DNA from: Bacillus taeanensis
GTDB taxonomy: Bacteria; Bacillota; Bacilli; Bacillales; UBA6769
DNA length: 64,000 nucleotides
Reading direction: 5' to 3'
NCBI RefSeq assembly: GCF_003318295.1
Contig: NZ_QOCW01000014.1
Coordinates: forward strand, 1-64,000
Shown here: positions 9,103 to 16,918 of the stretch, piece by piece
Layout of the letters: each line of letters starts with the position of its first letter
Numbering within the stretch: the stretch's first letter is position 1
Notes under the pieces: generated by a model
The model's database searches: none
What the model saw: only the letters and a program-made list of their open reading frames with translations
Told to the model about the DNA's origin: nothing
Translations under genes and position numbers: made by a program

Positions 9103-9645
9103 ATGGAGCGCTGTTCTAAAGGGCACTATTATGAAGTTTCAAAACATAGCTCTTGCCCCCATTGCGGCATTAATATTGACTTGAATTTCGAGCGGACAAT
9201 GACAAAACAGCAAGTAGACTTCCCAAAAACACAAGCTAAAGTGCCTAGTCCACCTTCCCAAAATGATTCAAACAAAACGATTGGTATTGTTCGCAAAAAT
9301 CTCGGTATAGATCCTGTCGTTGGATGGCTAATCTGTATTGAGGGTGCCCAAAAAGGGCGTGATTTTCGTATTCATAGTGAAAGAAACTTTATTGGACGTT
9401 CTGATAAAATGGATATTGCCATTACAGGCGATGAGTCAATCTCTAGAGAAAACCATGCAATTGTGAGCTACAGCCCTAAAAAGCAAAACTTCCGTATTTA
9501 TCCAGGTGATAGTCGAGGGTTAGTTTATTTAAATGATGAAGAAGTAATTAATCCAGAAGAATTGCAGCCCTATGATGTCATTGAATTAGGGCAAACGAAA
9601 TTAATATTTATTCCATTTTGCGGTAAAAAATTTCAATGGAAATAG
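9103..9645 (+). CDS. Zinc-ribbon FHA-domain protein
   Basis: 180 residues. The N-terminus has paired cysteines (Cys4, His8, Cys18, Cys21) that look like a zinc ribbon matching the one on the adjacent kinase. A linker containing RTMTKQQ (Thr32, Thr34) leads to an FHA domain (about 74-175) with GRS at 98-100 and SRENH at 114-118, the core phosphothreonine-binding residues. By analogy with GarA/OdhI, a phosphorylated N-terminal Thr could dock in the protein's own FHA domain; that is inference. It starts three bases after the kinase stop and ends at a strong terminator, closing the locus. Confidence 0.82.
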   Translation: MERCSKGHYYEVSKHSSCPHCGINIDLNFERTMTKQQVDFPKTQAKVPSPPSQNDSNKTIGIVRKNLGIDPVVGWLICIEGAQKGRDFRIHSERNFIGRSDKMDIAITGDESISRENHAIVSYSPKKQNFRIYPGDSRGLVYLNDEEVINPEELQPYDVIELGQTKLIFIPFCGKKFQWK

Positions 9646-9647
9646 TA

Positions 9648-9681
9648 AAAAAAAACGCCTTTGAAAAGGTGTTTTTTTACT
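9648..9681 (+). terminator. Terminator closing the kinase/phosphatase locus
   Basis: AACGCCTTT and AAAGGTGTT form the stem, flanked by an A run and a T run, so it can also serve the converging small gene. Confidence 0.8.
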
Positions 9682-9688
9682 ATTTTTA

Positions 9689-9859
9689 TTAGTCATCATC
9701 ATTTGAAAACTCAGGATAATCCTCATTTTTATCATCATCCTGCCAATCATCATCAAGGCGATCATGATGAGAACCGCTGCTCTTTTTTCCTTTTGAAGCC
9801 GATTGAACAACACCAATTAATACAACAATAACAAGCACAGCTAAAATTAGCCATTCCAT
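9689..9859 (-). CDS. Small single-helix membrane protein with acidic tail, unknown
   Basis: 56 residues. A hydrophobic N-terminal helix (about 3-19) is followed by a basic patch KGKK and an Asp/Glu-rich C-terminus with DDDW, DDDKNEDY and a final NDDD. The ATG at 9857-9859 follows GGGATGGA and, further back, AGGGGGAG. Convergent with the FHA gene and sharing its terminator. No family recognised. Confidence 0.5.
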   Translation of the reverse strand: MEWLILAVLVIVVLIGVVQSASKGKKSSGSHHDRLDDDWQDDDKNEDYPEFSNDDD

Positions 9860-10055
9860 TCCATCCCAACTCCCCCTCTTTGTCCATCTAAACTAGTTTA
9901 TGAAAAAGAAGGTTCTATTAGAACGCATTAGGTATTACTAGAAAATGATTGTTCTCCCTTTTCTAGTAATCTTTTAAAAAACAAATCCTATATATGTAAT
10001 TTCTTTTATATTTTAACACTTATATTACATTTATTTAACATTCTAAAAGAATGTT

Positions 10056-10084
10056 TTGAAATTATAAAATGCTTTTGTTACTAT
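10056..10084 (+). promoter_or_regulatory. Candidate SigA promoter for the 10129 gene
   Basis: TTGAAA at 10056-10061 and TACTAT at 10079-10084 with a 17-base spacer, about 45 bases before the start codon. Confidence 0.45.
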
Positions 10085-10128
10085 ATTTTAGTGGCTAAAA
10101 TTAAGACAAAAGAACTAGGGTGAAAACG

Positions 10129-10533
10129 ATGAAAAAAGTCTTTTTAATGAAAATTAGCATTCCGTTACTACTTTTAGTTGGAGTTTTAATTACCTATCAT
10201 TCGCTAATAGATAGTACATATGCAGGAATGAGTATTATTCCTGAAAAAAATGATAGTATTCCTTTATATTCGGAATTAAAACCAGAAGAATCAAAATACA
10301 TCGCTAAAGGAGAAAAGTGGAAAGAAATTTATCATTATTATCTTACTGAACTCCCAAAATACGGATGGAAAAAGGAATATTCACAAGCTGAAGACGGTTG
10401 GGAAGGATTTATGTCTCGTTGGACAAAAGAAGATTTTGAAGGTACGCTTTCAATTGATGGATTTTATGATCCGTTTACTAAAAAAACAGAAGTGATTTTT
10501 GATCATTCTAAGCCTGAAACTTCTTTTAAATAG
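10129..10533 (+). CDS. Secreted or membrane-anchored protein of unknown function
   Basis: 134 residues beginning with a signal/anchor segment (about 5-25), then a hydrophilic outside part rich in Lys, Tyr, Trp and acidic residues, including KYGWKKEY and GWEGFMSRW. No lipobox cysteine is seen. The ATG at 10129 is preferred over GTG 10120 because AGGGTGA lies six bases before it. The gene stands alone and I recognise no family. Confidence 0.6.
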   Translation: MKKVFLMKISIPLLLLVGVLITYHSLIDSTYAGMSIIPEKNDSIPLYSELKPEESKYIAKGEKWKEIYHYYLTELPKYGWKKEYSQAEDGWEGFMSRWTKEDFEGTLSIDGFYDPFTKKTEVIFDHSKPETSFK

Positions 10534-10687
10534 ATATAAAAAAAGAAACAGTTTTAAAATAATAATGATTAATCCATTAAATAATTATTATAAAAGTTAA
10601 AATTGTAAAATTAGAAAAGGAACTAGTATGATCATAATTTCTTTATAAACATGTATATTATTTCCGAATACATGCTCAGCAGAGTAA

Positions 10688-10870
10688 TTACGAATTTACC
10701 AGTTCCTTCTCTTTACATTGGACAAACCGCAAAGAATTTAACTTCTCATCCAACAGCTGGCTAATGCGCACAATACGATGATCTGTAAAATTACCATATT
10801 GACTGTACGCTTCGTACATTTCTTTCCTTAACGCTTCAATTTCTTCTATTAAATCAATATTTTGCCCCAA
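10688..10870 (-). CDS. Spo0E-like aspartyl-phosphate phosphatase
   Basis: 60 residues forming two short helices, with IEALRKEMYEAY early and IVRISQLLDEKL later. The S-x-x-L-D motif (SQLLD) is the signature of the Spo0E family, which removes phosphate from Spo0A and so delays sporulation. The start is TTG with AGGAGG about ten bases upstream, a slightly long spacing. The length matches the short Spo0E-like proteins (YisI, YnzD type). It is monocistronic. Confidence 0.8.
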   Translation of the reverse strand: MGQNIDLIEEIEALRKEMYEAYSQYGNFTDHRIVRISQLLDEKLNSLRFVQCKEKELVNS

Positions 10871-11070
10871 ATTTCAAATTCCTCCTGAGGTTTCATTACA
10901 TTTTTATACATATATGGACATTTTAACATATTCCCAAAAAACATCCTAGTAAAAAGTTAAAATATTTAGGTTTAGTAACTCAACAGTAAAAACATGATAG
11001 AAAAGTAGACTGTTTTATTCTCACAAAATTCACATAGAAATTCAAGGTTAAATAAGTAATTTCCAATAAA

Positions 11071-11111
11071 AAATAAAATTCTCTGCTAATTAGCAGAGAA
11101 TTTTATTTTTT
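11071..11111. terminator. Bidirectional terminator
   Basis: AAAATTCTCTGCTAA pairs with TTAGCAGAGAATTTT, with A and T runs on both sides. It serves the UPF0316 gene on the minus strand. Confidence 0.75.
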
Positions 11112-11112
11112 A

Positions 11113-11646
11113 TTAGTAAGTTTGCTGTTTTTTCATTCGTTTTTTCATCACTTTTAATAAAAAACCGCCTTTAAATTTCCGCGGTTCATAGGAAATAATA
11201 AATGCGCGTGGTTCATGATCGTCAATTAATTTTAATAAGACCTCTTCACGACTTCGCTTTGCTAAAATTTTCAAATGATAACGAATACTGTCTCTTCCTT
11301 CTCCGTTAAACACAGTGACCCCAAATCCTTCATTTCGCAAACATTCAATAAGCTCATAATTTTTATTGGGAATGTTAACAGAAACTGTAATATAGCCAAT
11401 AGCAAGCTTTTGTTCAATATACCCACCAACATATATTCCAGCTGCAAAACCAAGTGCATAAATAATCATTCCAAGAAGAGTTGGATTATTTAAAACAATG
11501 CCAAGTCCAAATACATACACAAGCATTTCAAGAAACCCAAGTAATGACGCTAAAGTCATAATATTTTTTACGACAAATACAATCCGTAATGTATTTAAAG
11601 CAATATATACAACTTGCAGCACAAAAATAAGCAATAAGTTCAGCAT
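11113..11646 (-). CDS. UPF0316 / DUF2179 membrane protein (YebE-like)
   Basis: 177 residues: three membrane helices in the first 80 residues, then a soluble DUF2179 domain of about 90 residues with GEGRDS and a basic C-terminus (KVMKKRMKKQ). The order DUF5698 membrane part plus DUF2179 is that of UPF0316 proteins, including B. subtilis YebE. No activity is established for the family. It stands alone, with its own terminator immediately downstream. Confidence 0.82.
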   Translation of the reverse strand: MLNLLLIFVLQVVYIALNTLRIVFVVKNIMTLASLLGFLEMLVYVFGLGIVLNNPTLLGMIIYALGFAAGIYVGGYIEQKLAIGYITVSVNIPNKNYELIECLRNEGFGVTVFNGEGRDSIRYHLKILAKRSREEVLLKLIDDHEPRAFIISYEPRKFKGGFLLKVMKKRMKKQQTY

Positions 11647-11760
11647 ATAATCTTCCTTATCTTATAATAAAAATGAATTACCCCCATTGTGCCATATGAC
11701 TAGTCCAAAAAACAATACTCTTTATTGAAAATTATTTTATTATATTTCGCTATATATGAT

Positions 11761-11807
11761 AAAAGAGAAGCAGTTCATTAGAACCTTAATGAACTGCTTC
11801 TCTTTTC
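11761..11807. terminator. Terminator after the small 11808 gene
   Basis: AAAAGAGAAGCAGTTCATTA pairs with its exact complement at 11787-11806 across a six-base loop. It is bidirectional. Confidence 0.75.
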
Positions 11808-11981
11808 CTATTCTACTCCACTTTCAGACAATGCATGATCCCAATCCGGAAAATAGTAAAGCGCACTTCGCATTAATTCTGGATAGGCTTTTTTTACTTT
11901 CTTTTTGTTTAAAGGCTCACCGCTCTTATGAAGTTGACTAATTTGGGAAATAACCTCGTTTGAACTCATATTTACTTCCAT
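11808..11981 (-). CDS. Small protein resembling a single homing-endonuclease-associated repeat
   Basis: 57 residues. The pattern of conserved positions (ISQLHKSGEPL, then a basic KKKVKK, PELMRSALYYF, W and an ending SGV) looks like one copy of the HNH-associated repeat. That short helical module occurs in tandem in homing endonucleases and some DNA-binding proteins. Here it stands alone with no nuclease. The ATG at 11981 is eight bases after AGGAG; an upstream GTG overlaps that site and is unlikely. A DNA-binding role is inference only. Confidence 0.55.
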   Translation of the reverse strand: MEVNMSSNEVISQISQLHKSGEPLNKKKVKKAYPELMRSALYYFPDWDHALSESGVE

Positions 11982-11999
11982 TTTATTCACTCCTTTTTT

Positions 12000-12260
12000 A
12001 ACGATAACATTATTCTTACCTAACTGGTAAAATTTACACCCTAAAAATTGTTACAAATTACTAACAAATGAAAGAAGTTGAGACAAATCCCCTCTCCTTA
12101 TTGTATTTGATATATCATCCATCTTATTGAATGACCGATTGCTTCTTTAGAAAACAAAGAAACCATACATTTTGAGCCAATGTATGGTTTAATAAATGCT
12201 TTATATGAGAATACCATCTTTTCCGTCTAAGAAAACTGTAGAGATTTTTTATTTTTCGTA
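12000..12260. other. Intergenic stretch with one hairpin
   Basis: No reading frame with a ribosome-binding site is visible. AACCATACATT and AATGTATGGTT (about 12161-12190) form a perfect 11-bp stem with a short loop but no T run, so it may be a weak terminator for the SEC-C gene or a structural element. Confidence 0.4.
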
Positions 12261-14441
12261 TTACATATACTTCCGTGCACCACTAAGATATACACGCTTT
12301 AGATCACTAATTTTCCAGCGATAGCTGTGATCTTCTTCAATACTTCCAATTACAACCATTTCCTCATGAACAAGTTCTAAAATTTCAGCTGGAATCGTTA
12401 CTTCAAACATGTCAGCTTTATCATTCATTATTGTCTCGATTTTTATAATGGAACCATTTTTTTGCTTCACCTTAAATAGTCCTTCAACTTTACCTTCAAA
12501 AGAAGAAAGCTCCGGCTTTACTTTAAACCCTTTTTTTGCTGACTTGGCACGAGATCTCCGTGCAGAAAATGGTACATAGTAATCAAAAAACTGAATGGTG
12601 TTATAAAGATGTTGTTCATTCTGAGCTAATACGGTTTTGAAAATAGACACCTGCTCTGTTTTATATCTTTCATCAAGCCATTTTACAAAAGCTTTTACTG
12701 TTGAAAGTACTGCTTTTGCCTGATTTAGACTCACTTGATCATTGTTATTTAAATAGCTATATTGAAGCAAGTAATTCCAAAAATCAGCTGAGCATTCACT
12801 CCATGAAGAGCACTCAGTAGGATAATCTAACAAACTTTTTACTAAAGCATTTAAACCTGTACAATATTTTTTTACTGTTGATTGAGCCTTACCATCTGTT
12901 TTTTCTTTAAAAAACTCGACAATATCTTGGGCATAAAAATCTTCTGCCTCTTCAATACTAAATCCTAGTTCCTTAAAAATAGTACCAACTTCTGCTGAAA
13001 TGTCGTTTTTATTTTTTGGCGCTTCACTTACCTTTTCAAATAAAGTAAACGTTGTGTTACGGACTTTGCTATTTGTAACAAATGGTGATAGCGGTAAGCC
13101 TAATTCTTTACGCATCCAGTTAACATCTTCTGTTTGCTCAACCTTACCAAATTGTGCTTTCACTTGAACATATTTATTATATTCATGCTGCTTCAACCAA
13201 GCATCCAGTATTTCCACCTCGCCGGCGGCTGCCATTTCTCTTGGTGTTTTTCCATTTAGAAAGTTGAGAGGTTCATTAAGATCTTCCGTTAACATCCGAC
13301 TTTGAGCAAATAATGCAAAAGATCTTGGGGTTTGCTCATTTGCTTTCATTGAAAAAGATAATGCTTTGGCCTGTTTTGGAATTTGGTGCTTCTTTATTTC
13401 TTTATTTAATAATGAAACGTTCTTAAATTGATTTATCCACCCTTCAAACTCTTCACTGCTGCTTGCAGAAAGCGAATCAAAATAAAGTCTTTCATCTTTA
13501 ATATGAAGCTGTGCAAAAGCCTCCGCAATATAAACAGGAAAAGCCGTTTCACTATCTTCATAACAATACCAGTCACCAATCCATGTTAATACTCCATTAT
13601 TTTGATGCCAATTCTCCATAATAATATCATTTCGATTAAATAATTCAGTAAGGAATTCCTCTTTATTAGAAAGTTCATATGAAAAAATAAATTGTTCAAT
13701 GCTCACTGTTTCATTTTCTTTCTTAAGATCATGCTGTAACAGCTGCAATAAAATTTCAGGATAACTGCTTATTATCACTTCTTTATAGGATTCATTTCTT
13801 TCATTCATTAAGCGATTTATTTCTACTTTTGCATTTCTGATTCGTTCAGGCTCATAAAATCTACATACTTCATGAATATAATGAACACCATTAAAGCTTT
13901 GAATAAATCCTATAGTACCTTGCCATGGAGCAAAAGCTTCCATTTTTTTTGTTTGTGAAACTTTAAATGTTTCTTTTGTAAAGCAATCTTGAAACATGAC
14001 ACCATTTTCATCTATTGCTGCCGTTTCAAGAAGTCTTGGTGAGTTTTCCATCCAATTTTTTAATACTTGATCTTCATCATTAGCAAGGTATCTTTGATTT
14101 TCTTCATAAAACCATTCCACACCACGCTTGCCATTCTCAAATGTAATGAAATAAACAAGCCACATATCAAAATATGTATTTAATAAGTTTGTAAGCATTT
14201 TAACTTGAAAACGGTCTTGAAAATCTTTTTTTATTTTCTTCATTGTCTCTGAAGAAATCTGATTGGATACAAACTCTTTAATTTGCTTTGTAAATTGCTG
14301 TTTTAAGTCTTCAAAACGTTCTTCCCTTAACTGCTGAAGCTGTACCACTTCTGCTCTTTTCATACAACATTTTTTATATTTCTTGCCGCTCCTGCAAAAA
14401 CAAGGATCATTTCGTCTTACTCCCATACTATCCACTTCCAT
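12261..14441 (-). CDS. SEC-C motif protein with a helical, integrase core-binding-like region
   Basis: About 725 residues. The N-terminus carries a SEC-C zinc motif (RNDPCFCRSGKKYKKCC). The middle is helical with no family I can name. Residues about 490-600 (STVKKYCTGLNALVKSL and ILSTVKAFVKWL-like helices) look like the SAM-like core-binding domain of tyrosine recombinases, but no catalytic Arg/His/Tyr domain follows; instead there is a beta-rich C-terminal domain. The start is unclear: AGGTGG is too close to ATG 14441 and better spaced for GTG 14435. Monocistronic. SEC-C motifs usually serve as protein-binding zinc modules. Confidence 0.65.
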   Translation of the reverse strand: MEVDSMGVRRNDPCFCRSGKKYKKCCMKRAEVVQLQQLREERFEDLKQQFTKQIKEFVSNQISSETMKKIKKDFQDRFQVKMLTNLLNTYFDMWLVYFITFENGKRGVEWFYEENQRYLANDEDQVLKNWMENSPRLLETAAIDENGVMFQDCFTKETFKVSQTKKMEAFAPWQGTIGFIQSFNGVHYIHEVCRFYEPERIRNAKVEINRLMNERNESYKEVIISSYPEILLQLLQHDLKKENETVSIEQFIFSYELSNKEEFLTELFNRNDIIMENWHQNNGVLTWIGDWYCYEDSETAFPVYIAEAFAQLHIKDERLYFDSLSASSSEEFEGWINQFKNVSLLNKEIKKHQIPKQAKALSFSMKANEQTPRSFALFAQSRMLTEDLNEPLNFLNGKTPREMAAAGEVEILDAWLKQHEYNKYVQVKAQFGKVEQTEDVNWMRKELGLPLSPFVTNSKVRNTTFTLFEKVSEAPKNKNDISAEVGTIFKELGFSIEEAEDFYAQDIVEFFKEKTDGKAQSTVKKYCTGLNALVKSLLDYPTECSSWSECSADFWNYLLQYSYLNNNDQVSLNQAKAVLSTVKAFVKWLDERYKTEQVSIFKTVLAQNEQHLYNTIQFFDYYVPFSARRSRAKSAKKGFKVKPELSSFEGKVEGLFKVKQKNGSIIKIETIMNDKADMFEVTIPAEILELVHEEMVVIGSIEEDHSYRWKISDLKRVYLSGARKYM

Positions 14442-14664
14442 TCCACCTATTTAATTTCTGCACAATAATTTAGTTTACTATAATTAAGCACTTATTTTAA
14501 GTAAAAAATCTTTTTTTGCTTTCTCATTAAATTTAGTACTATTTTAAAAATTATCGCTTATACATATTTCTACAAAGGGAAATCCACAAAATAAACGAAT
14601 ATTTTTCAAAAAATAGTTTTCAGAATATTCTAACTTATGTTATATTGAACGTGGAGGCGATAGC

Positions 14665-14829
14665 ATGAAAGAAAAACAACCAAAACTCGTATTAATAACA
14701 TGTCACACATGTGATAAAAACCTTGTCTGGACACTTCCTAATGCTGATGTTTTTTGCCCTAAATGCCAAACTTGGATAAGCCAGCAAATTTCAGACAATC
14801 ATTCTGTAAATACACATATATGTATTTAA
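14665..14829 (+). CDS. Small zinc-ribbon protein, unknown
   Basis: 54 residues with CHTC and CPKC pairs about 19 residues apart, a simple zinc ribbon. ATG start at 14665, GGAGG eight bases upstream. It sits alone between the divergent SEC-C gene and the RNA gene downstream. No partner or pathway can be inferred. Confidence 0.6.
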   Translation: MKEKQPKLVLITCHTCDKNLVWTLPNADVFCPKCQTWISQQISDNHSVNTHICI

Positions 14830-14863
14830 TACAAAACAATTAATGATCTTCTAAAAAAATAGT

Positions 14864-14892
14864 TTGTAAGCGTTAACAAAATGATGTACAAT
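14864..14892 (+). promoter_or_regulatory. SigA promoter of the structured RNA gene, overlapped by a CcpA site
   Basis: TTGTAA at 14864-14869 and TACAAT at 14887-14892, spacer 17. The expected start of transcription is near 14899. No protein gene follows on this strand before a strong terminator. Confidence 0.65.
14865..14878 (+). promoter_or_regulatory. Catabolite-responsive element (CcpA operator)
   Basis: TGTAAGCGTTAACA matches the cre consensus TGWAANCGNTNWCA at every defined position. It covers the -35 box and the start of the spacer, a position where CcpA represses. The sequence match is direct; repression in good carbon supply is inferred from known CcpA biology. Confidence 0.7.
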
Positions 14893-14898
14893 AGTTTT

Positions 14899-15106
14899 AA
14901 ACAGCATCCCCTAAACTGTTTTATCCCCATCATATTACATAGTATGACGGGAGAGCTATGCATCAGGGTATGGATTCAGGTATTGGACGATTGCTAAGCC
15001 CCACCCACTTTAGAAGCGTCCATCTGAAATCCTACCTCCCTAATTCGAAGTTCCTTCCACAAAAAGAACCTCCCCTCTCTTAAAAGAGAGGGGAGGTTCT
15101 TTTTTA
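14899..15106 (+). ncRNA. Structured small RNA with C-rich loops, predicted CcpA-repressed
   Basis: About 200 bases run from the promoter to a strong terminator. Stem 1 pairs 14899-14904 with 14916-14921 and exposes CATCCCCTAAA. Stem 2 pairs 14926-14934 with 14943-14951 (one mismatch). Stem 3 is long: 14966-14989 pairs with 15017-15040, with an inner stem 14994-14998/15008-15013 that exposes CCCCACCCA. A terminator follows. C-rich single-stranded loops are typical of Gram-positive regulatory RNAs such as RoxS/RsaE and FsrA, which pair with ribosome-binding sites. I do not recognise it as a known family. A 41-codon frame inside (ATG 14958) is judged unlikely to be the main product. Confidence 0.6.
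15062..15106. terminator. Strong bidirectional terminator
   Basis: A stem of about 20 bp built from AGAACCTCCCCTCTCTT and its complement, with flanking A and T runs. It ends the RNA gene on plus and spo0M on minus. Confidence 0.85.
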
Positions 15107-15871
15107 ACTAAAGCGTCTAATAACTTCTTCTAACTGCTCTGTTAAAACTGGGAGTTCATTTTCTGTGAATGTAAAACGTACCCTTGCCTCATCCATATCA
15201 AGCATTTCTGAAAACAGACCTCCTAATCCTTTTGCTCGACGATCTACTTCCATGAAAAGTTCACAGCTTTCTTCTGATAGAAAAAAAACAATTTCAAGTT
15301 CATCCAATTTATTTTGAAACGGACCGCTTATGGGAATAAACTCAAATTCTTGGACAAATGGCAAACGCTTTTGCATACGGTAGGGAACTGCTTCATTATT
15401 GACCTTGCGCAGTTTAAAGCCTAAGTCTGTTAATGCAGAAAAAACCTCCTCTGCTAATGGATGGGCCTTTATTTGTAAATAATCACGATCTGACGGGTCA
15501 ATGGCATTTTTTATATCTAAACCCGTTTGCACCCACACTTTTGAATAACCGCCAGTAATTGGAGTGTCCATAGGAATGTCAAATTCAAAATCGATCTCTT
15601 CCGTTTTATTAGGGAAAATTGTAAATCTTTCACTAATTAAATACTGAGCGATTACTACTTCTTCAGTCACTTTTCGGTCATCATGTTCTTTTTCATAAGT
15701 TGTCATAAGCGTTAAATAAATATTATCGATATCTTGCTGCACACTTCCTCCTGAAATCACAACACGACCACTCATTTTTCCACCTGCTTGAATTTCTTCC
15801 TGCACTAATTGCGTATCAACCTTTGCAGCACCAATTCCAACACTTGATAGCATTTTTTTCATAAAGGACAT
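15104..15871 (-). CDS. spo0M: Sporulation-control protein Spo0M
   Basis: 255 residues from the ATG at 15871, which lies eight bases after AAAGGGAGAG; the longer frame upstream lacks a good site. It starts MSFMKKMLSSVGIG, has the arrestin-like beta-sandwich pattern of the Spo0M family (IQAGGKMSGRVVISGG, then ITGGYSKVWVQTGLDI) and ends in a basic IRRFS. In B. subtilis Spo0M affects early sporulation and cell division. Length agrees with the family. It converges on the small RNA and shares its terminator. Confidence 0.88.
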   Translation of the reverse strand: MSFMKKMLSSVGIGAAKVDTQLVQEEIQAGGKMSGRVVISGGSVQQDIDNIYLTLMTTYEKEHDDRKVTEEVVIAQYLISERFTIFPNKTEEIDFEFDIPMDTPITGGYSKVWVQTGLDIKNAIDPSDRDYLQIKAHPLAEEVFSALTDLGFKLRKVNNEAVPYRMQKRLPFVQEFEFIPISGPFQNKLDELEIVFFLSEESCELFMEVDRRAKGLGGLFSEMLDMDEARVRFTFTENELPVLTEQLEEVIRRFS

Positions 15872-16048
15872 ATTATACTCTCTCCCTTTCATTGCTTCAT
15901 CATCAGCTTCTTTTACATTTACGATGATAGATGATAAAGGTTTCAAAAAAATTCATTCCAAGAGATAATTCTTTCTTTATTATTACCTGTTTTTCCTGTA
16001 ATGGTATAAAAAGAGCGTGAACAACTTTTGCCGGGTCTTAAACTTTTC

Positions 16049-16408
16049 TTAACGCCAACGAATTGCCATGATTAATTTACAACAAGTTACATGTTCTATC
16101 TTTGAATATATTTCTAAATGAAGACCATCTGGATTATAAGAAACTTTCAAATTTGAAGTGATGCCTATTGATGTAATCAGTCGTTCTACTTCTTTTATAT
16201 TAGAATGTTGAGCTGCATACATTAATTTATTATTAAAATCTGTAGAGCTCGATAATTTATCAATCAAAAGGTTTGCCTCTTGTAATAAATTCTTATAAGA
16301 CTTTGCTGACTGCATTAAGGCCATTGAATCAATTTGAGGGTACTGACGAATTGAAGGATTAGATATCGGTTGGTGTGGTGTAGGATTCGGAACCATGTTA
16401 TGCATCAT
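16049..16408 (-). CDS. Conserved-looking protein of unknown function, Pro/Asn-rich N-terminus
   Basis: 119 residues. The first 25 are rich in Pro, Asn, Ser and Gln, followed by a helical stretch (YKNLLQEANLLIDKL) and a beta-type C-terminal half ending CCKLIMAIRW. The layout resembles small spore or coat-associated proteins, but I cannot name a family. GGGGGAG lies four to seven bases before tandem ATG codons at 16408 and 16405. Monocistronic. Confidence 0.5.
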   Translation of the reverse strand: MMHNMVPNPTPHQPISNPSIRQYPQIDSMALMQSAKSYKNLLQEANLLIDKLSSSTDFNNKLMYAAQHSNIKEVERLITSIGITSNLKVSYNPDGLHLEIYSKIEHVTCCKLIMAIRWR

Positions 16409-16636
16409 TTTACTCCCCCTTTTGAATTAACTACATTAAAATATATGCGGTTGAAACTTCTTTAGGGATAAAAAATACTAATAAATACTTTGATCGTTTT
16501 TTTCAATATGCCTACTTCCACATAAAATTCGCGGATAAAAATCATTAAAATATGCTAACAGTTAAAACGTCCTATTGCTTTATGAAAATATTTACTTTTA
16601 TACTAGTAAGAAATACATATAAAAGGATGTGAAAAC

Positions 16637-16882
16637 ATGAAAGTAAAAGTATTAAAACCTGTTTTTGCCGAATCCGCAAGTTTAGTTGTCAATAAAGCAA
16701 ATCAATTTGAAGAAACTATTTTGTTCAAAAAAGAACATTGGGTAGTTGACGCTAAAAGCTTACTTGGCATTTTAGCACTTTCTTTACAACCTGATCAAAC
16801 CGTTGAAATACTTGTAAAAGACACAGATAACAAAGAAGTATATGCTGAATTACTAAATACAGGTCTTTTTAAAACTCTCTAA
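16637..16882 (+). CDS. HPr-like protein lacking the phosphorylatable histidine
   Basis: 81 residues with the HPr fold pattern. The region VDAKSLLGILALSL (Ser41) matches the HPr Ser46 site (AKSIMGVMSL in HPr). The His15 region reads AESASLVVNKANQF, with no histidine, so it cannot carry phosphate from enzyme I. In this it is like Crh, whose Ser46 phosphorylation by HprK helps CcpA. Whether Ser41 here is an HprK substrate is inference. ATG follows AAAAGGATG. Convergent with nhaC, with a shared terminator. Confidence 0.65.
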   Translation: MKVKVLKPVFAESASLVVNKANQFEETILFKKEHWVVDAKSLLGILALSLQPDQTVEILVKDTDNKEVYAELLNTGLFKTL

Positions 16883-16918
16883 TAAAAATGCCCTTCAGTG
16901 CTGAAGGGCATTTTTATT
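16881..16918. terminator. Bidirectional terminator
   Basis: AAAAATGCCCTTCAG pairs with CTGAAGGGCATTTTT, with A and T tails on each side. Confidence 0.85.

Noticed and set aside
9601..9816. Minus-strand 71-codon frame with many Met and Ile
   Set aside because: It overlaps the end of the FHA gene and the terminator; the alternative frame 9689-9859 has a better start site and composition.
14899..15106. 6S RNA, tmRNA, SRP RNA or a riboswitch as explanations for the structured RNA
   Set aside because: No long closed rod with a central bubble, no tRNA-like ends, no SRP tetraloop motif, and no gene follows on the same strand for a riboswitch to control.
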